NCBI GenBank assembly: GCA_017643845.1
Contig: JAEPMR010000010.1
Location: forward strand, 1 to 64,000
Length of the DNA: 64,000 nt
DNA from: Marivivens sp.
GTDB taxonomy: Bacteria; Pseudomonadota; Alphaproteobacteria; Rhodobacterales; Rhodobacteraceae
Direction: 5' to 3'
How positions within the stretch are numbered: position 1 is the first letter of the stretch; the number at the start of each line of letters is the position of its first letter. The notes below the pieces were generated by a model. That model made no database searches. It saw only the letters and a list, made by a program, of their open reading frames with translations, and was not told the DNA's origin. Positions 1-8,080 of this stretch are shown piece by piece. Position numbers and translations under genes: made by a program.

Positions 1-102
1 CTCCGTGGCCTGCAAGGTTCCGCCGCGACAGGCTCTGGTGGCGTCGATCAAGGTACGAATATCCTGATCAACATTCTCAACACCCTGCTTAACGGCGGAT
101 AG
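1..102 (+). CDS. C-terminal end of an unidentified protein (cut by window start)
   Basis: An open frame runs from the first base to a TAG at 100-102 and gives about 33 residues, rich in Gly, Leu, Asn and Ile and ending in LLNGG. The stop lies 2 bp before the convergent minus-strand gene, which fits a real gene end. Too little is visible to name a family; low-complexity Gly/Asn/Leu tails occur in AsmA-like and other envelope proteins, but that is only a guess. No start, domain or signal can be judged. Confidence 0.45.
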   Translation, partial: LRGLQGSAATGSGGVDQGTNILINILNTLLNGG

Positions 103-104
103 GG

Positions 105-464
105 TCAGTTAGGCTCCGGGCAGCGCGAATACCGAAACGCATATCCGTCCCAAATCATGAAGATGTCGTCATTATCGGCAGCATTCATCATCATGACCCG
201 CTCGGACCACGTCGTTCCCTCACCCGCGCACTCGAGCGTATAAAGGATCGCATCCATCCGATCGACATTGACGGGGCGCGTCATTTCACACCGGCTCTCA
301 ACGCCATGGAAAACGTTGTCGCGTATCTCCAGCGCACCGCCATCCACACCGACCAGCCCACATTCCGCATTCGCCGCTTGCCTGAAGATTCCGTCAAAAG
401 GTCCCGCGAGCAGGGCAGCAGGGGCCAGCATGATCGCAATGGCCAAACCTCCTGCCCGTCGCAT
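105..464 (-). CDS. Small secreted hypothetical protein, last gene of the mla operon
   Basis: This encodes about 119 residues that I do not recognise. The N-terminus has two Arg followed by a hydrophobic stretch and an AxA-like site near residue 20, so it is probably exported. Four Cys remain in the mature part, allowing two disulfides. The start is taken as the ATG at 462-464, which overlaps the mlaC stop as TGATG; the same arrangement joins mlaA to mlaC, so the three genes are probably translationally coupled. A GTG one codon upstream is possible. Position suggests an envelope role, but no function can be assigned. Confidence 0.6.
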   Translation of the reverse strand: MRRAGGLAIAIMLAPAALLAGPFDGIFRQAANAECGLVGVDGGALEIRDNVFHGVESRCEMTRPVNVDRMDAILYTLECAGEGTTWSERVMMMNAADNDDIFMIWDGYAFRYSRCPEPN

Positions 465-1063
465 CACATCGCCTCCATTGCAGCGATCAATTCGTCCAGA
501 TCGCCCCGACGGGCATCGAGCATTGCGCCAATCTCTGTCCTTTCGGACAACAGCATATCAATGCCCTCAATGATCACATTGAAAAAGAGCACCTTTCCAG
601 ACGCATCTGAGACATGAAAATCCACGCGGAAGGGCGATTGCCCCTGCAAGATCGCCAAGGTCTCGACCTGAATTCCACGGGGGATGCTCCGCTCGCCCTG
701 CACTTCGACGCGACCACCGATAAACTCGCGAAACCGACGCCCATAGCGCCGCGCAATATTCGCGCGGAACGCTGCGGTGAATCTCCGCATCTGCTCAGGG
801 GTCGCGCGACGGGCATCTACGCCCAGCGCATAGCGCGCAATGATCGGAACATCAGCATAACGGTCAAAAATACCTTCGAAATCCGCGATCATCCCCGCCT
901 CTGATTTGCCAGAAGCGATGACCGCATTGATGTCTGCGACCACGCGGTCCACCAGTGCCCGCGCCTGTGCGGCACTCTGCGCCGCAACTGCACCCGGCGC
1001 ACCGCTTGCCAAAGCGCCCATAGCAAGCGCCAATATTTCCCGCCGTCGGTAGTCGAATGACAT
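464..1063 (-). CDS. mlaC: MlaC-type periplasmic phospholipid-binding protein
   Basis: MlaC (Ttg2D) carries phospholipid between the outer-membrane MlaA complex and the inner-membrane MlaFEDB transporter. The 199-residue product has an export signal beginning with Arg-Arg-Arg (possibly Tat-like) and ending after an Ala-rich stretch near residue 27. The body has the family pattern: a helix with FEGIFDRYADV, an ARYALG stretch, and a C-terminal beta-rich section with VDFHVSD and FFNVIIEGI. The start is the ATG at 1061-1063, overlapping the mlaA stop (TGATG) with an AGGAGAG ribosome site upstream. No mlaFED or mlaB is in the window, so the ABC partner must be elsewhere, as is common in Rhodobacteraceae. 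Confidence 0.88.
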   Translation of the reverse strand: MSFDYRRREILALAMGALASGAPGAVAAQSAAQARALVDRVVADINAVIASGKSEAGMIADFEGIFDRYADVPIIARYALGVDARRATPEQMRRFTAAFRANIARRYGRRFREFIGGRVEVQGERSIPRGIQVETLAILQGQSPFRVDFHVSDASGKVLFFNVIIEGIDMLLSERTEIGAMLDARRGDLDELIAAMEAM

Positions 1064-1899
1064 CAATTCTCTCCTGTCAGATCGGCATATGGATCAATAT
1101 ATGGGTCCGCGTATGGATCAGCGTAAGGGTCCGCATAAGGATCGGCGTATGGATCTTCATAGTCTTCGTCCTGTTCCGCCCTTGCCGCTTCTACGAGCAG
1201 GCCACCCGTCTGCCCGACTTCGAAACGGCGGTTCTGCAAATACATTTGGCGCGTGATCGCATAACTGTCGGCGCTTTCATACAGAACCGCATCTACAGAG
1301 TTCGAAAAACGCCCGCGTGTGATGACCTCACCGGCAATCCGGCTCGGCCCGACATAGGGCTCAATCGCGTCCGGAACAAAGAGCTGCAACGGATCAAACA
1401 CCGCATCGACGATCAGCCCCAGACTGTCTCTTTGCGTCGAGGGTCCATAAACCGGCAGTTCCACATAGGCGCCTTCCCCCACGCCCCATTTCGCCAGCGT
1501 CATTCCAAAATCGGTTTCCCGTTCATAGAGCTTCATCCGGTCCGCCACATCAAGCAAACCACCAATGCCCACGGTCGTATTCACGAGAAACCGAATGGTA
1601 TTGATGCCGGCGCTTTCCAAATCTCCCTGAAGAAGACCATTAACCACCATTCCGGGCAGAGCGGTATTTTCCGCAAAATCGACGACCGCGCCGGTTACTT
1701 CTTTCGGCACAGCATTTCCGCCACGCGATAACGGGCGAAAGACCGCCTCATCCAGAGCCTTATTGAATTCATGCGTCCGCCGGTTCGATTCCTCGAAAGG
1801 GTCGTTCACAAACGCCCCACGTTCAGGTCCGCTACACGCCGTCAAAATCAGCGCTAACCCTGCTGGAACAATAATCTTTGTGATAATCTGGTCCGGCAT
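1063..1899 (-). CDS. mlaA: MlaA (VacJ) outer-membrane lipoprotein with Asp-Pro-Tyr-Ala repeat tail
   Basis: MlaA removes misplaced phospholipid from the outer leaflet of the outer membrane and passes it to MlaC. The chosen ATG at 1897-1899 follows a GAGGG box and gives 278 residues with a lipobox LTAC (Cys22); a GTG 21 bp upstream is a weaker alternative. Family features are clear: DPFEESNRRTHEFN near the mature N-terminus, NTTVGIGGLLDVA, and YVELPVYGPS followed by RDSLG. The C-terminus carries six tandem D-P-Y-(A/I) tetrapeptides after an acidic stretch, which is not part of the conserved fold. It is first in an operon with mlaC and a small secreted protein. Confidence 0.92.
   Translation of the reverse strand: MPDQIITKIIVPAGLALILTACSGPERGAFVNDPFEESNRRTHEFNKALDEAVFRPLSRGGNAVPKEVTGAVVDFAENTALPGMVVNGLLQGDLESAGINTIRFLVNTTVGIGGLLDVADRMKLYERETDFGMTLAKWGVGEGAYVELPVYGPSTQRDSLGLIVDAVFDPLQLFVPDAIEPYVGPSRIAGEVITRGRFSNSVDAVLYESADSYAITRQMYLQNRRFEVGQTGGLLVEAARAEQDEDYEDPYADPYADPYADPYADPYIDPYADLTGEN
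1081..1155 (-). repeat. 12-bp tandem repeat coding the MlaA tail
   Basis: Six imperfect 12-bp units (type ATCGGCATATGG as read on the plus strand) follow each other within the 3' end of mlaA. Each encodes one D-P-Y-A tetrapeptide. The unit length is a multiple of three, so copy-number change keeps the frame. Units differ mainly at third positions, which suggests an old array or selection to limit slippage. Confidence 0.8.
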
Positions 1900-2065
1900 C
1901 AAACCCTCAAACAATTTCACGGCACCGGACAGGGAATCGCGGCGGTCTTTGATCTCTTACGGTCAATCTTGCACGCCCGATCAAGGAACCTCAATGCATC
2001 CTCGTGGATTGCCTCTCCCGCAGTGCGACTGTAGCGTCGCGCCAACTCATAATCCGGAGGAAACA

Positions 2066-2530
2066 ATGACTGGAAATTTCGAATCCCGCCTTGCCAAACT
2101 CGGCGTCACCCTGCCATCCGCTCCTGCACCCGCCGCCAACTACGTCCCCTTCATACAATCGGGAAATCTCGTTTTTGTTTCTGGCCAGATTTCCAGCGAC
2201 GCAAATGGAATGATCATCGGCAAGCTCGGAGATGACATGTCTCTCGAAGACGGCACCGCCGCCGCACGCGCCTGCGCGATCAGCCTGCTGGCTCAGCTGA
2301 AAACAGCCTGCGACGGGGACCTCGACCGCCTGCGCCGCGTCGTGAAGCTGACAGGCTTCGTAAACTCGACCGCAGACTTCACCGATCAGCCCAAAGTGAT
2401 CAATGGTGCCTCGGATTTTCTGGTCGAAGCTCTCGGCGATGCCGGTCGTCATACCCGCTCGGCCGTCAGCGCCTCGTCACTTCCGTTTGGCGTTGCAGTA
2501 GAAATCGAAGGGATCTTCGAAATCCTATGA
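2066..2530 (+). CDS. ridA: RidA family enamine/imine deaminase
   Basis: RidA proteins hydrolyse reactive enamine or imine intermediates (for example 2-aminoacrylate) released by PLP enzymes. The product is 154 residues. It has the long-form RidA pattern: SRLAKLGVTLP at the start, YVPFIQSGNLVFVSGQ, LKTACDGDLDRLRRVVKLTGFVNS, and the C-terminal RSAVSASSLPFGVAVEIEGIFEI, in which Arg and Glu of the active-site pocket are visible. The open frame extends upstream to 1763, but the ATG at 2066 has a strong GGAGG box 5 bp before it and matches family length. It overlaps the next gene by ATGA. Confidence 0.93.
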   Translation: MTGNFESRLAKLGVTLPSAPAPAANYVPFIQSGNLVFVSGQISSDANGMIIGKLGDDMSLEDGTAAARACAISLLAQLKTACDGDLDRLRRVVKLTGFVNSTADFTDQPKVINGASDFLVEALGDAGRHTRSAVSASSLPFGVAVEIEGIFEIL

Positions 2531-3279
2531 CACTGCCCGATGTTTTCTTGCAGCGCCCCCTTGCCCATAGGGGTCTGCATGATCGTGCGAATGGCCGGCC
2601 AGAGAACTCGATGGAAGCGATCGAGGCCGCCATTTCGTCCGGCTATGGAATCGAAATTGATCTTCAGCGCGCCTCGGACGGTGTGCCGATGGTCTTTCAT
2701 GATTATGACCTCAGCCGCCTGACAGACCAGAGCGGCTCCATCGCCTTACATAGCTCTGACCAACTCCATAAAATAATGCTTTCCGGCGGCAAGACCGGCA
2801 TCCCGACACTAACAGACGTGCTGTCCCTCGTAGCTGGCCGCGTGCCGCTCCTGATCGAGATAAAGGATCAGGACGGCGCAATGGGCCCCGATACCGGCCC
2901 CCTCGAAATCGCGACGGCTGAGGCACTTCGCGCCTACCTCGGTCCGGTAGCGGTTATGTCCTTCAATCCACACAGCATGCGAGCCTTTACAAAGGCCGCA
3001 CCAGACATACCAATTGGTCTCACGACATGCAGTTGGCTGGCGGAAGATTGGCCCACCGTTCCAAAATCCCGCCGCGAACAGCTCGCAACCTTACACGATG
3101 TTATAGACGTTGGTGCCTCGTTCATCAGCCACGATGTGACAGACCTCGGCAATCCCGCCGTTACCGCGCTCAAGGGAAAGGGCATGCCCGTCCTCTGCTG
3201 GACCGTCCGTTCACCTGATCAGGAAAAACAGGCACGGCAAATAGCCGACAATATCACCTTCGAAGGTTATGCCGCTTGA
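2527..3279 (+). CDS. Glycerophosphodiester phosphodiesterase
   Basis: The enzyme cleaves glycerophosphodiesters to glycerol-3-phosphate and an alcohol. The 250-residue product is a GDPD TIM-barrel with catalytic and metal residues in expected order: HR at 14-15, PENS at 25-28, E43 and D45 in the EIDLQ strand, and HD at 58-59; a later EIKDQ supplies another metal ligand. No signal peptide is seen, so it is probably cytoplasmic (UgpQ-like rather than periplasmic GlpQ). It is translationally coupled to ridA through ATGA and closely followed by the acyltransferase-like gene. Confidence 0.9.
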   Translation: MTLPDVFLQRPLAHRGLHDRANGRPENSMEAIEAAISSGYGIEIDLQRASDGVPMVFHDYDLSRLTDQSGSIALHSSDQLHKIMLSGGKTGIPTLTDVLSLVAGRVPLLIEIKDQDGAMGPDTGPLEIATAEALRAYLGPVAVMSFNPHSMRAFTKAAPDIPIGLTTCSWLAEDWPTVPKSRREQLATLHDVIDVGASFISHDVTDLGNPAVTALKGKGMPVLCWTVRSPDQEKQARQIADNITFEGYAA

Positions 3280-3310
3280 CGACGGTTACAAAGCCACCAC
3301 CTTCTGCCAT

Positions 3311-4492
3311 ATGAATACGCCGGTTGAAATCTCGACGCACGCAAACATCGCCGACATTCCGGCCAGCGAGTGGGATGCATGCGCTTGCCCCGAAGCGATT
3401 GATGGCAGTCGCCCCATTGACCCGTTCACGACCTACAGGTTCCTCGTAGCATTGGAAGAGAGCGGCTCCGTCGGTCCGGGAACTGGTTGGCAGCCGCACC
3501 ACCTCGCAGCACGGCAGAACAACGCCCTGATCGCCGTTTCCCCCACCTATGCAAAGGGTCACAGTCAGGGTGAATACGTCTTCGATCACAACTGGGCCCA
3601 TGCTTATGAACAGGCGGGGGGCCGATACTATCCGAAACTTCAAATCGCCGTTCCGTTCACACCCGCCACTGGCAGGCGCTTCCTCATCCGCACCGGACAT
3701 GAAGTCTCCGGCATTAGCGCACTCCTGCAGGGCGCCCAGCAAGTTTGCGAAGCCAACCGACTTTCCTCATTCCATACAACGTTCTGCACCGGGACAGAGG
3801 CGCGGATCGGGAGCGAAATCGGCCTTCTGCATCGTATCACCCAGCAATTTCACTGGGAAAACTCTGGCTACAACAGCTTTGACGACTTTCTCTCCGCGCT
3901 CTCCAGCCGAAAACGCAAGACCATCCGCAAGGAACGCGCCACTGCTCAAAGCTTCGGCGGTCAGATCGTTGCACTCACGGGCGACCAGATTCAGCCTGAA
4001 CATTGGGATGCCTTCTGGGTTTTCTATCAGGATACCGGCAGCCGCAAATGGGGATCGCCCTACCTCTCGCGCCATTTCTTCGACATCCTGCATGAAACGA
4101 TGCGCGATGATGTGCTGCTCGTTCTCGCCATTCGCGACGGGCGACCCGTTGCCGGCGCCCTGAACTTCATCGGACGGGACACCTTATTCGGGCGGTATTG
4201 GGGATGCGTTGAACACCATTCCTGCCTGCACTTTGAATTGTGCTATTATCAGGCGATCGACTACGCGATTGCCCACGGCTTGCGCGTCGAAGCTGGCGCT
4301 CAGGGGGAACACAAACTCGCCCGGGGATACATGCCCGCGCCAGTCCATTCGCTGCACTGGATTGCCGATCAGGGCTTTCGCGATGCCGTCGCCCGCTATC
4401 TGGACGCCGAGCGGGAAGCAGTCGATCACGAAATCGAGGTGCTCACCAGCTACGGCCCCTTCCGCCGCGAAACCATGGAGGAACAGGAATGA
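3311..4492 (+). CDS. GNAT/FemAB-like protein of the DUF482 (COG3146) family
   Basis: The product is about 393 residues and belongs to the family once labelled peptidogalycan biosynthesis/recognition (PF04339), which has a tandem GNAT-like fold related to FemAB acyltransferases. Typical stretches are the [14 protein letters not shown] helix, [38 protein letters not shown] and [14 protein letters not shown]. Substrate is unknown for the family. The frame is open from 3269 (overlapping the previous gene); I prefer the ATG at 3311 because related proteins begin just before the IADIPA segment, though no strong ribosome site decides it. Its stop overlaps phhB. Confidence 0.85.
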   Translation: MNTPVEISTHANIADIPASEWDACACPEAIDGSRPIDPFTTYRFLVALEESGSVGPGTGWQPHHLAARQNNALIAVSPTYAKGHSQGEYVFDHNWAHAYEQAGGRYYPKLQIAVPFTPATGRRFLIRTGHEVSGISALLQGAQQVCEANRLSSFHTTFCTGTEARIGSEIGLLHRITQQFHWENSGYNSFDDFLSALSSRKRKTIRKERATAQSFGGQIVALTGDQIQPEHWDAFWVFYQDTGSRKWGSPYLSRHFFDILHETMRDDVLLVLAIRDGRPVAGALNFIGRDTLFGRYWGCVEHHSCLHFELCYYQAIDYAIAHGLRVEAGAQGEHKLARGYMPAPVHSLHWIADQGFRDAVARYLDAEREAVDHEIEVLTSYGPFRRETMEEQE

Positions 4493-4785
4493 CCGAAAAA
4501 CTCGCTCCCGCCGAACGCGATTCCGCTTTGCCGCCGCTGCTGGCGACTGGCTGGCAAATATCCTCAGACCGGGATGCGTTGGAAAAAACATTTGTTTTCA
4601 ATAATTTCATCGAAGCTTTCGGCTTCATGTCCCGCGCAGCAATCTGGGCTGAAAAACTCAACCACCACCCAGAGTGGTTCAACGTTTACAAGACTGTCCA
4701 GGTCACGCTCACAACCCACGACGTTGACGGGCTGAGCGATCTCGACATAAAGCTGGCCCAGAAAATGGATAATCTCGCTGGGTAG
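4489..4785 (+). CDS. phhB: Pterin-4a-carbinolamine dehydratase
   Basis: The enzyme dehydrates 4a-hydroxytetrahydropterin formed by aromatic amino-acid hydroxylases and returns the cofactor to the quinonoid form. At 98 residues it is of family length, with the active-site His pair H59-H60 followed by Pro, and the later T-H-D stretch (H77) before [14 protein letters not shown]. The start ATG overlaps the stop of the preceding gene (ATGA) and follows GGAACAGG. No phenylalanine hydroxylase gene is visible in the window, so the partner is not known; some homologues have other roles. Confidence 0.92.
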   Translation: MTEKLAPAERDSALPPLLATGWQISSDRDALEKTFVFNNFIEAFGFMSRAAIWAEKLNHHPEWFNVYKTVQVTLTTHDVDGLSDLDIKLAQKMDNLAG

Positions 4786-4787
4786 TC

Positions 4788-5639
4788 ATGGAAAATTTGC
4801 TTTCGACAGAAATTTGGGCAGGTCAAACGCTGGCCGATGTCCTGACGGTTGATTTTTTTGCAGGGGTGATGGGCAACATTCTCGCCGCCATCGCAATCCT
4901 GCTCGTCGGTATGTTCGTTGCAGGTTGGGCCCGCAAACGGATCATGGCGGTGGGAAGCCGCTACAAACAACTCGACGACACGCTGTTCAACTTCCTCGCC
5001 AACATCACACGCTATGTGATCCTCGGCTTCTCGTTCCTGTTTGTTCTGAACACGTTCGGGATCCAGACGACAAGTTTCGTCGCCGTAATCGGTGCTGCTG
5101 GCCTTGCTGTCGGCCTTGCCCTTCAGGGAACACTTTCGAACGTCGCCGCGGGCGTGATGATCATCCTGTTCCGTCCGTTCAAGCTGGGCGACTTCGTCGA
5201 AATTGGCGGTCAAATGGGAACAATCAAAGATATCTCGCTGAACTTCATCGAGCTGGCCACCGCCGCCAACGTGCAAGTCATCGTGCCCAACGCTCAGGTT
5301 TGGGGCAATACGATCACCAACTACTCCGTCTACAGCACCCGCCGCGCCGAATGGCTGTTCGGCGTTGGCTATGGGGCCGACCTCAAGAAAGCCGAAGCCA
5401 TCATCCGCCGCGTGGTTCTGGAAGACCCGCGCGCATTGGCAGAGCCCGCCCCCTTTATTCAGGTCAATAATCTGGGCGATTTTTCGGTCGATTTTCTGGT
5501 GCGTGTCTGGTGCAACAGCGGCGATCTCTTCCAGTTTCAGGCGGATATGAAACGTGCCGTCAAAGAGGCCTTCGATGCTAAAGGGATCGACATACCCTTC
5601 CCCACCCAGACGGTCATTCGTCAGGACGAGACCGCCTGA
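4788..5639 (+). CDS. Small-conductance mechanosensitive channel, MscS type
   Basis: This is a 283-residue inner-membrane protein of minimal MscS architecture: an N-terminal segment, three membrane helices (about 22-42, 64-84 and 90-125) and a cytoplasmic beta/vestibule domain. The pore helix with repeated Gly and Ala is clear at AAGLAVGLALQGTLSNVAAG, followed by FRPFKLGDFVEIGGQMGTI, the family signature. It would open on membrane tension to release solutes in hypo-osmotic shock. It starts 2 bp after phhB and ends the gene run. A second, longer MscS-like gene lies at 31.1 kb. Confidence 0.92.
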   Translation: MENLLSTEIWAGQTLADVLTVDFFAGVMGNILAAIAILLVGMFVAGWARKRIMAVGSRYKQLDDTLFNFLANITRYVILGFSFLFVLNTFGIQTTSFVAVIGAAGLAVGLALQGTLSNVAAGVMIILFRPFKLGDFVEIGGQMGTIKDISLNFIELATAANVQVIVPNAQVWGNTITNYSVYSTRRAEWLFGVGYGADLKKAEAIIRRVVLEDPRALAEPAPFIQVNNLGDFSVDFLVRVWCNSGDLFQFQADMKRAVKEAFDAKGIDIPFPTQTVIRQDETA

Positions 5640-5645
5640 CACCAA

Positions 5646-5669
5646 CAGGGCGCCGTCACCGGCGCCCTG
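5646..5669. terminator. Hairpin between convergent mscS and peroxiredoxin genes
   Basis: A perfect 10-bp GC-rich inverted repeat (arms 5646-5655 and 5660-5669, loop TCAC) lies just beyond both stop codons. No T-run follows on either side, so it may end transcription weakly, require Rho, or protect 3' ends from both directions. Confidence 0.6.
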
Positions 5670-5677
5670 CATTCGCC

Positions 5678-6181
5678 TCAGGCGATCACCTTTTCGAGCT
5701 CGTCCAGCATGGTCTCGCCGCCAGACAACTCACAGACCCCACGGCCCTCTTCGACATTGATCACCTTGACCACGCCATCTTCTGCGTAGAGGGCGTATCG
5801 GACGGACCGGTCGATGAAACCAACCGGCTCCGCGGTAAAGCTCATACCGACGGCCTTGGTATATTCCGCAGCCGGATCTGCCAGCATCGTAATGCCGGCT
5901 TCCTCAGCCCCTGACATTTCCGCCCAGAGCTTCATCACGTGAATATCGTTCACCGAGATGCAAATGATCTCGTCGACCCCTTTCGCGTCAAACTGCGCTT
6001 TCGTGCGGATGAAGCTCGGCAAATGCGCCGATGAACAGGTCGGGGTAAACGCCCCCGGCAACGCGAAAATCACCACGCGACGCCCTTTGAGCTTCTCGCC
6101 CAGCGATACAAACTCGGGGCCCTCTTCACCCCGGTAAGCCAGTTGAACATCCGGGAGTTTGTCCCCGACAGAAATTGCCAT
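5678..6181 (-). CDS. Peroxiredoxin (Prx5/AhpE-like redoxin)
   Basis: This encodes a 167-residue thiol peroxidase that reduces hydrogen peroxide and alkyl hydroperoxides. The peroxidatic Cys is C49 in PGAFTPTCS, the hallmark of the Prx5 group; other Cys are C74 and C150, the latter placed like the resolving Cys of atypical 2-Cys Prx5 enzymes. The frame is open further upstream, but the ATG at 6179-6181 has AAGGGGA before it and starts the conserved MAISVGDKLPD. It is cytoplasmic and divergent from the ferredoxin reductase gene, sharing an 85-bp promoter gap. Confidence 0.92.
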   Translation of the reverse strand: MAISVGDKLPDVQLAYRGEEGPEFVSLGEKLKGRRVVIFALPGAFTPTCSSAHLPSFIRTKAQFDAKGVDEIICISVNDIHVMKLWAEMSGAEEAGITMLADPAAEYTKAVGMSFTAEPVGFIDRSVRYALYAEDGVVKVINVEEGRGVCELSGGETMLDELEKVIA

Positions 6182-6266
6182 CTGATTCCCCTTTTTCGGA
6201 ATTGCACAAGTCCTTTTGCGGGATATAGGGTCACCCTCGTCAATCGACCACTGGAAAGGGAAGAGA

Positions 6267-7478
6267 ATGGCACATTTCGTCGTCATAGGAGCCGGACAGG
6301 CCGGTGCTTCGCTGGTTGCCAAACTTCGTAGCGAAGGTTTCGACGGTGAAATCACACTGATCGGAGCCGAAGAACACCCACCCTACCAGCGGCCTCCCTT
6401 GTCGAAGGCATATCTGTTGGGCGAAATGGCGCTGGAACGCCTGTTTCTCCGCCCGCAGTCATTTTATGACGATCACGATATCACCCTGCGCCTGAATACC
6501 CGCGTGACAGATATCGACGCCGCTGCTCATTCGATCACCCTGTCCACAGGCGAGACACTCAATTATGACAAGCTGGCATTGACCACAGGCTCACATCCAC
6601 GCACCTTGCCCGCCGCAATAGGCGGGACGCTGGATGGCGTTTATACCATGCGCGATCTGCAGGACGCCGATACGATGGCCCCCGAATTCACCGCAGGCCG
6701 TCACGTCCTGATCATCGGCGGGGGCTACATCGGCCTTGAAGCGGCAGCCGTCGCCGCGAAGAAAGGCCTCAAAGTCACTCTTGTTGAAATGGCCGACCGC
6801 ATACTCCAGCGCGTCGCCTGCCCCGAAACCTCTGACTATTTCCGCGAGCTCCACAAATCCCACGGGGTAGAAATCCGTGAGGGCGTCGGTCTCGACCGTT
6901 TGACCGGAACGGATCGCGTGACTGCGGCCCGGCTAACCGACGGTAGTGAACTTCCTGTCGACTTTGTAATTGTCGGCGTGGGCATCCTTCCCGCAACCGC
7001 ATTGGGCGAAGCTGCGGGCGTAGAGGTCGAAAACGGCATCGTCACGGACCAGTATACTTGCACCAGCGACCCGGACATCTTTGCAGCCGGAGATTGCGCG
7101 ACGCTTCAGTTCAAGGGCCAGAAAATCCGCCTTGAAAGCGTTGGAAACGCGATAGACCAGGCAGAGATCGCCGCTCAAAATATGATGGGAAAGGGCATCG
7201 AATACGTTCCCGCCCCTTGGTTCTGGTCCGATCAATACGACTGCAAACTCCAGATTGCGGGCCTCAATATCGGCTACGATAGAGTGTTCGTCAAAGAGGG
7301 TGACAACGGCGCGCGCTCGCATTGGTACTATCAGGGGGATACCTTGATTGCCGTCGATGCTATGAGCGACTCGCGCAACTACATGGTCGGCAAGCGCCTG
7401 ATCGAAGCGGGTAAATCCCCGGCACCCGAAATAATAACCGACCCGGCAACCGACATGAAAGCGCTCCTGCGCGCGTGA
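6267..7478 (+). CDS. FAD-dependent NAD(P)H:ferredoxin-type reductase
   Basis: The 403-residue flavoprotein resembles putidaredoxin/rhodocoxin reductases, which pass electrons from NAD(P)H to a [2Fe-2S] ferredoxin serving P450s or dioxygenases. The FAD Rossmann motif VIGAGQAGAS is at the N-terminus, PPYQRPPLSKAYL follows, the NAD motif IIGGGYIGLEAA is near residue 150, and the second FAD motif IFAAGDCA is near 275; a C-terminal reductase domain completes the protein. The ATG at 6267 follows AAAGGGAAGA. No P450 or ferredoxin gene is adjacent, so the electron acceptor is unknown. It overlaps rsmD by GTGA. Confidence 0.9.
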   Translation: MAHFVVIGAGQAGASLVAKLRSEGFDGEITLIGAEEHPPYQRPPLSKAYLLGEMALERLFLRPQSFYDDHDITLRLNTRVTDIDAAAHSITLSTGETLNYDKLALTTGSHPRTLPAAIGGTLDGVYTMRDLQDADTMAPEFTAGRHVLIIGGGYIGLEAAAVAAKKGLKVTLVEMADRILQRVACPETSDYFRELHKSHGVEIREGVGLDRLTGTDRVTAARLTDGSELPVDFVIVGVGILPATALGEAAGVEVENGIVTDQYTCTSDPDIFAAGDCATLQFKGQKIRLESVGNAIDQAEIAAQNMMGKGIEYVPAPWFWSDQYDCKLQIAGLNIGYDRVFVKEGDNGARSHWYYQGDTLIAVDAMSDSRNYMVGKRLIEAGKSPAPEIITDPATDMKALLRA

Positions 7479-8071
7479 GGATCATCGGCGGAAAATGCCG
7501 CGGCCTCACGTTGGCCTCAGTAGGCAAGGGCGATCAGGCTGCACATCTGCGCCCGACCTCCGACCGCGTTCGTGAAAGCCTGTTTAACGTGCTCGCCGGG
7601 GGGCGGTTTGGCGAACCGGTAGACGGTGCTATTGTCCTCGATCTCTTTTCCGGGACGGGCGCTCTCGCGCTCGAGGCTCTCTCCCGCGGGGCTGCATCCG
7701 CCACGCTGGTAGACGATGGTCGCACAGCGCAAAAACTGATACGGGACAATATCAGTCGCTGCCGGATGGAAGACAAAACACAGCTACTGCCGCGCGACGC
7801 CACCCGTCTACCGCCACGCAGCGCGTCCCAGCCACCCGCGACCCTCGTGTTTCTTGATCCCCCTTACTCAAAAGGGCTTGGCCTCAAAGCATTAGCCCAT
7901 GCCATTACACAGGACTGGATCGCCGCAAAGGCCCTAATTGTATGGGAAGAAAGCACGGCGCAACCTGCCCCGGAAGGGTTTACGCTCTTAGACCAGCGCC
8001 GCTACGGCGATACATGGATCACCTTCCTCAAAGCGGCGCCCCACCTTCCCAAGACCGGCGTCGAGAGTTAG
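7475..8071 (+). CDS. rsmD: 16S rRNA (guanine966-N2)-methyltransferase RsmD
   Basis: RsmD methylates G966 of 16S rRNA in the assembled small subunit using S-adenosylmethionine. The 198-residue product begins MRIIGGKCRG (family start), binds the cofactor with VLDLFSGTGALALEALSRGA, and carries the catalytic DPPY in VFLDPPYSKG near residue 130. The GTG start at 7475 overlaps the stop of the reductase gene, so the two are coupled. The zapE gene follows after 9 bp. Confidence 0.93.
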   Translation: MRIIGGKCRGLTLASVGKGDQAAHLRPTSDRVRESLFNVLAGGRFGEPVDGAIVLDLFSGTGALALEALSRGAASATLVDDGRTAQKLIRDNISRCRMEDKTQLLPRDATRLPPRSASQPPATLVFLDPPYSKGLGLKALAHAITQDWIAAKALIVWEESTAQPAPEGFTLLDQRRYGDTWITFLKAAPHLPKTGVES

Positions 8072-8080
8072 TCAATCACC

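Noticed and set aside
4686-5672. 328-codon minus-strand frame opposite mscS
   Set aside because: Antisense to a clear MscS gene and runs into the terminator hairpin.
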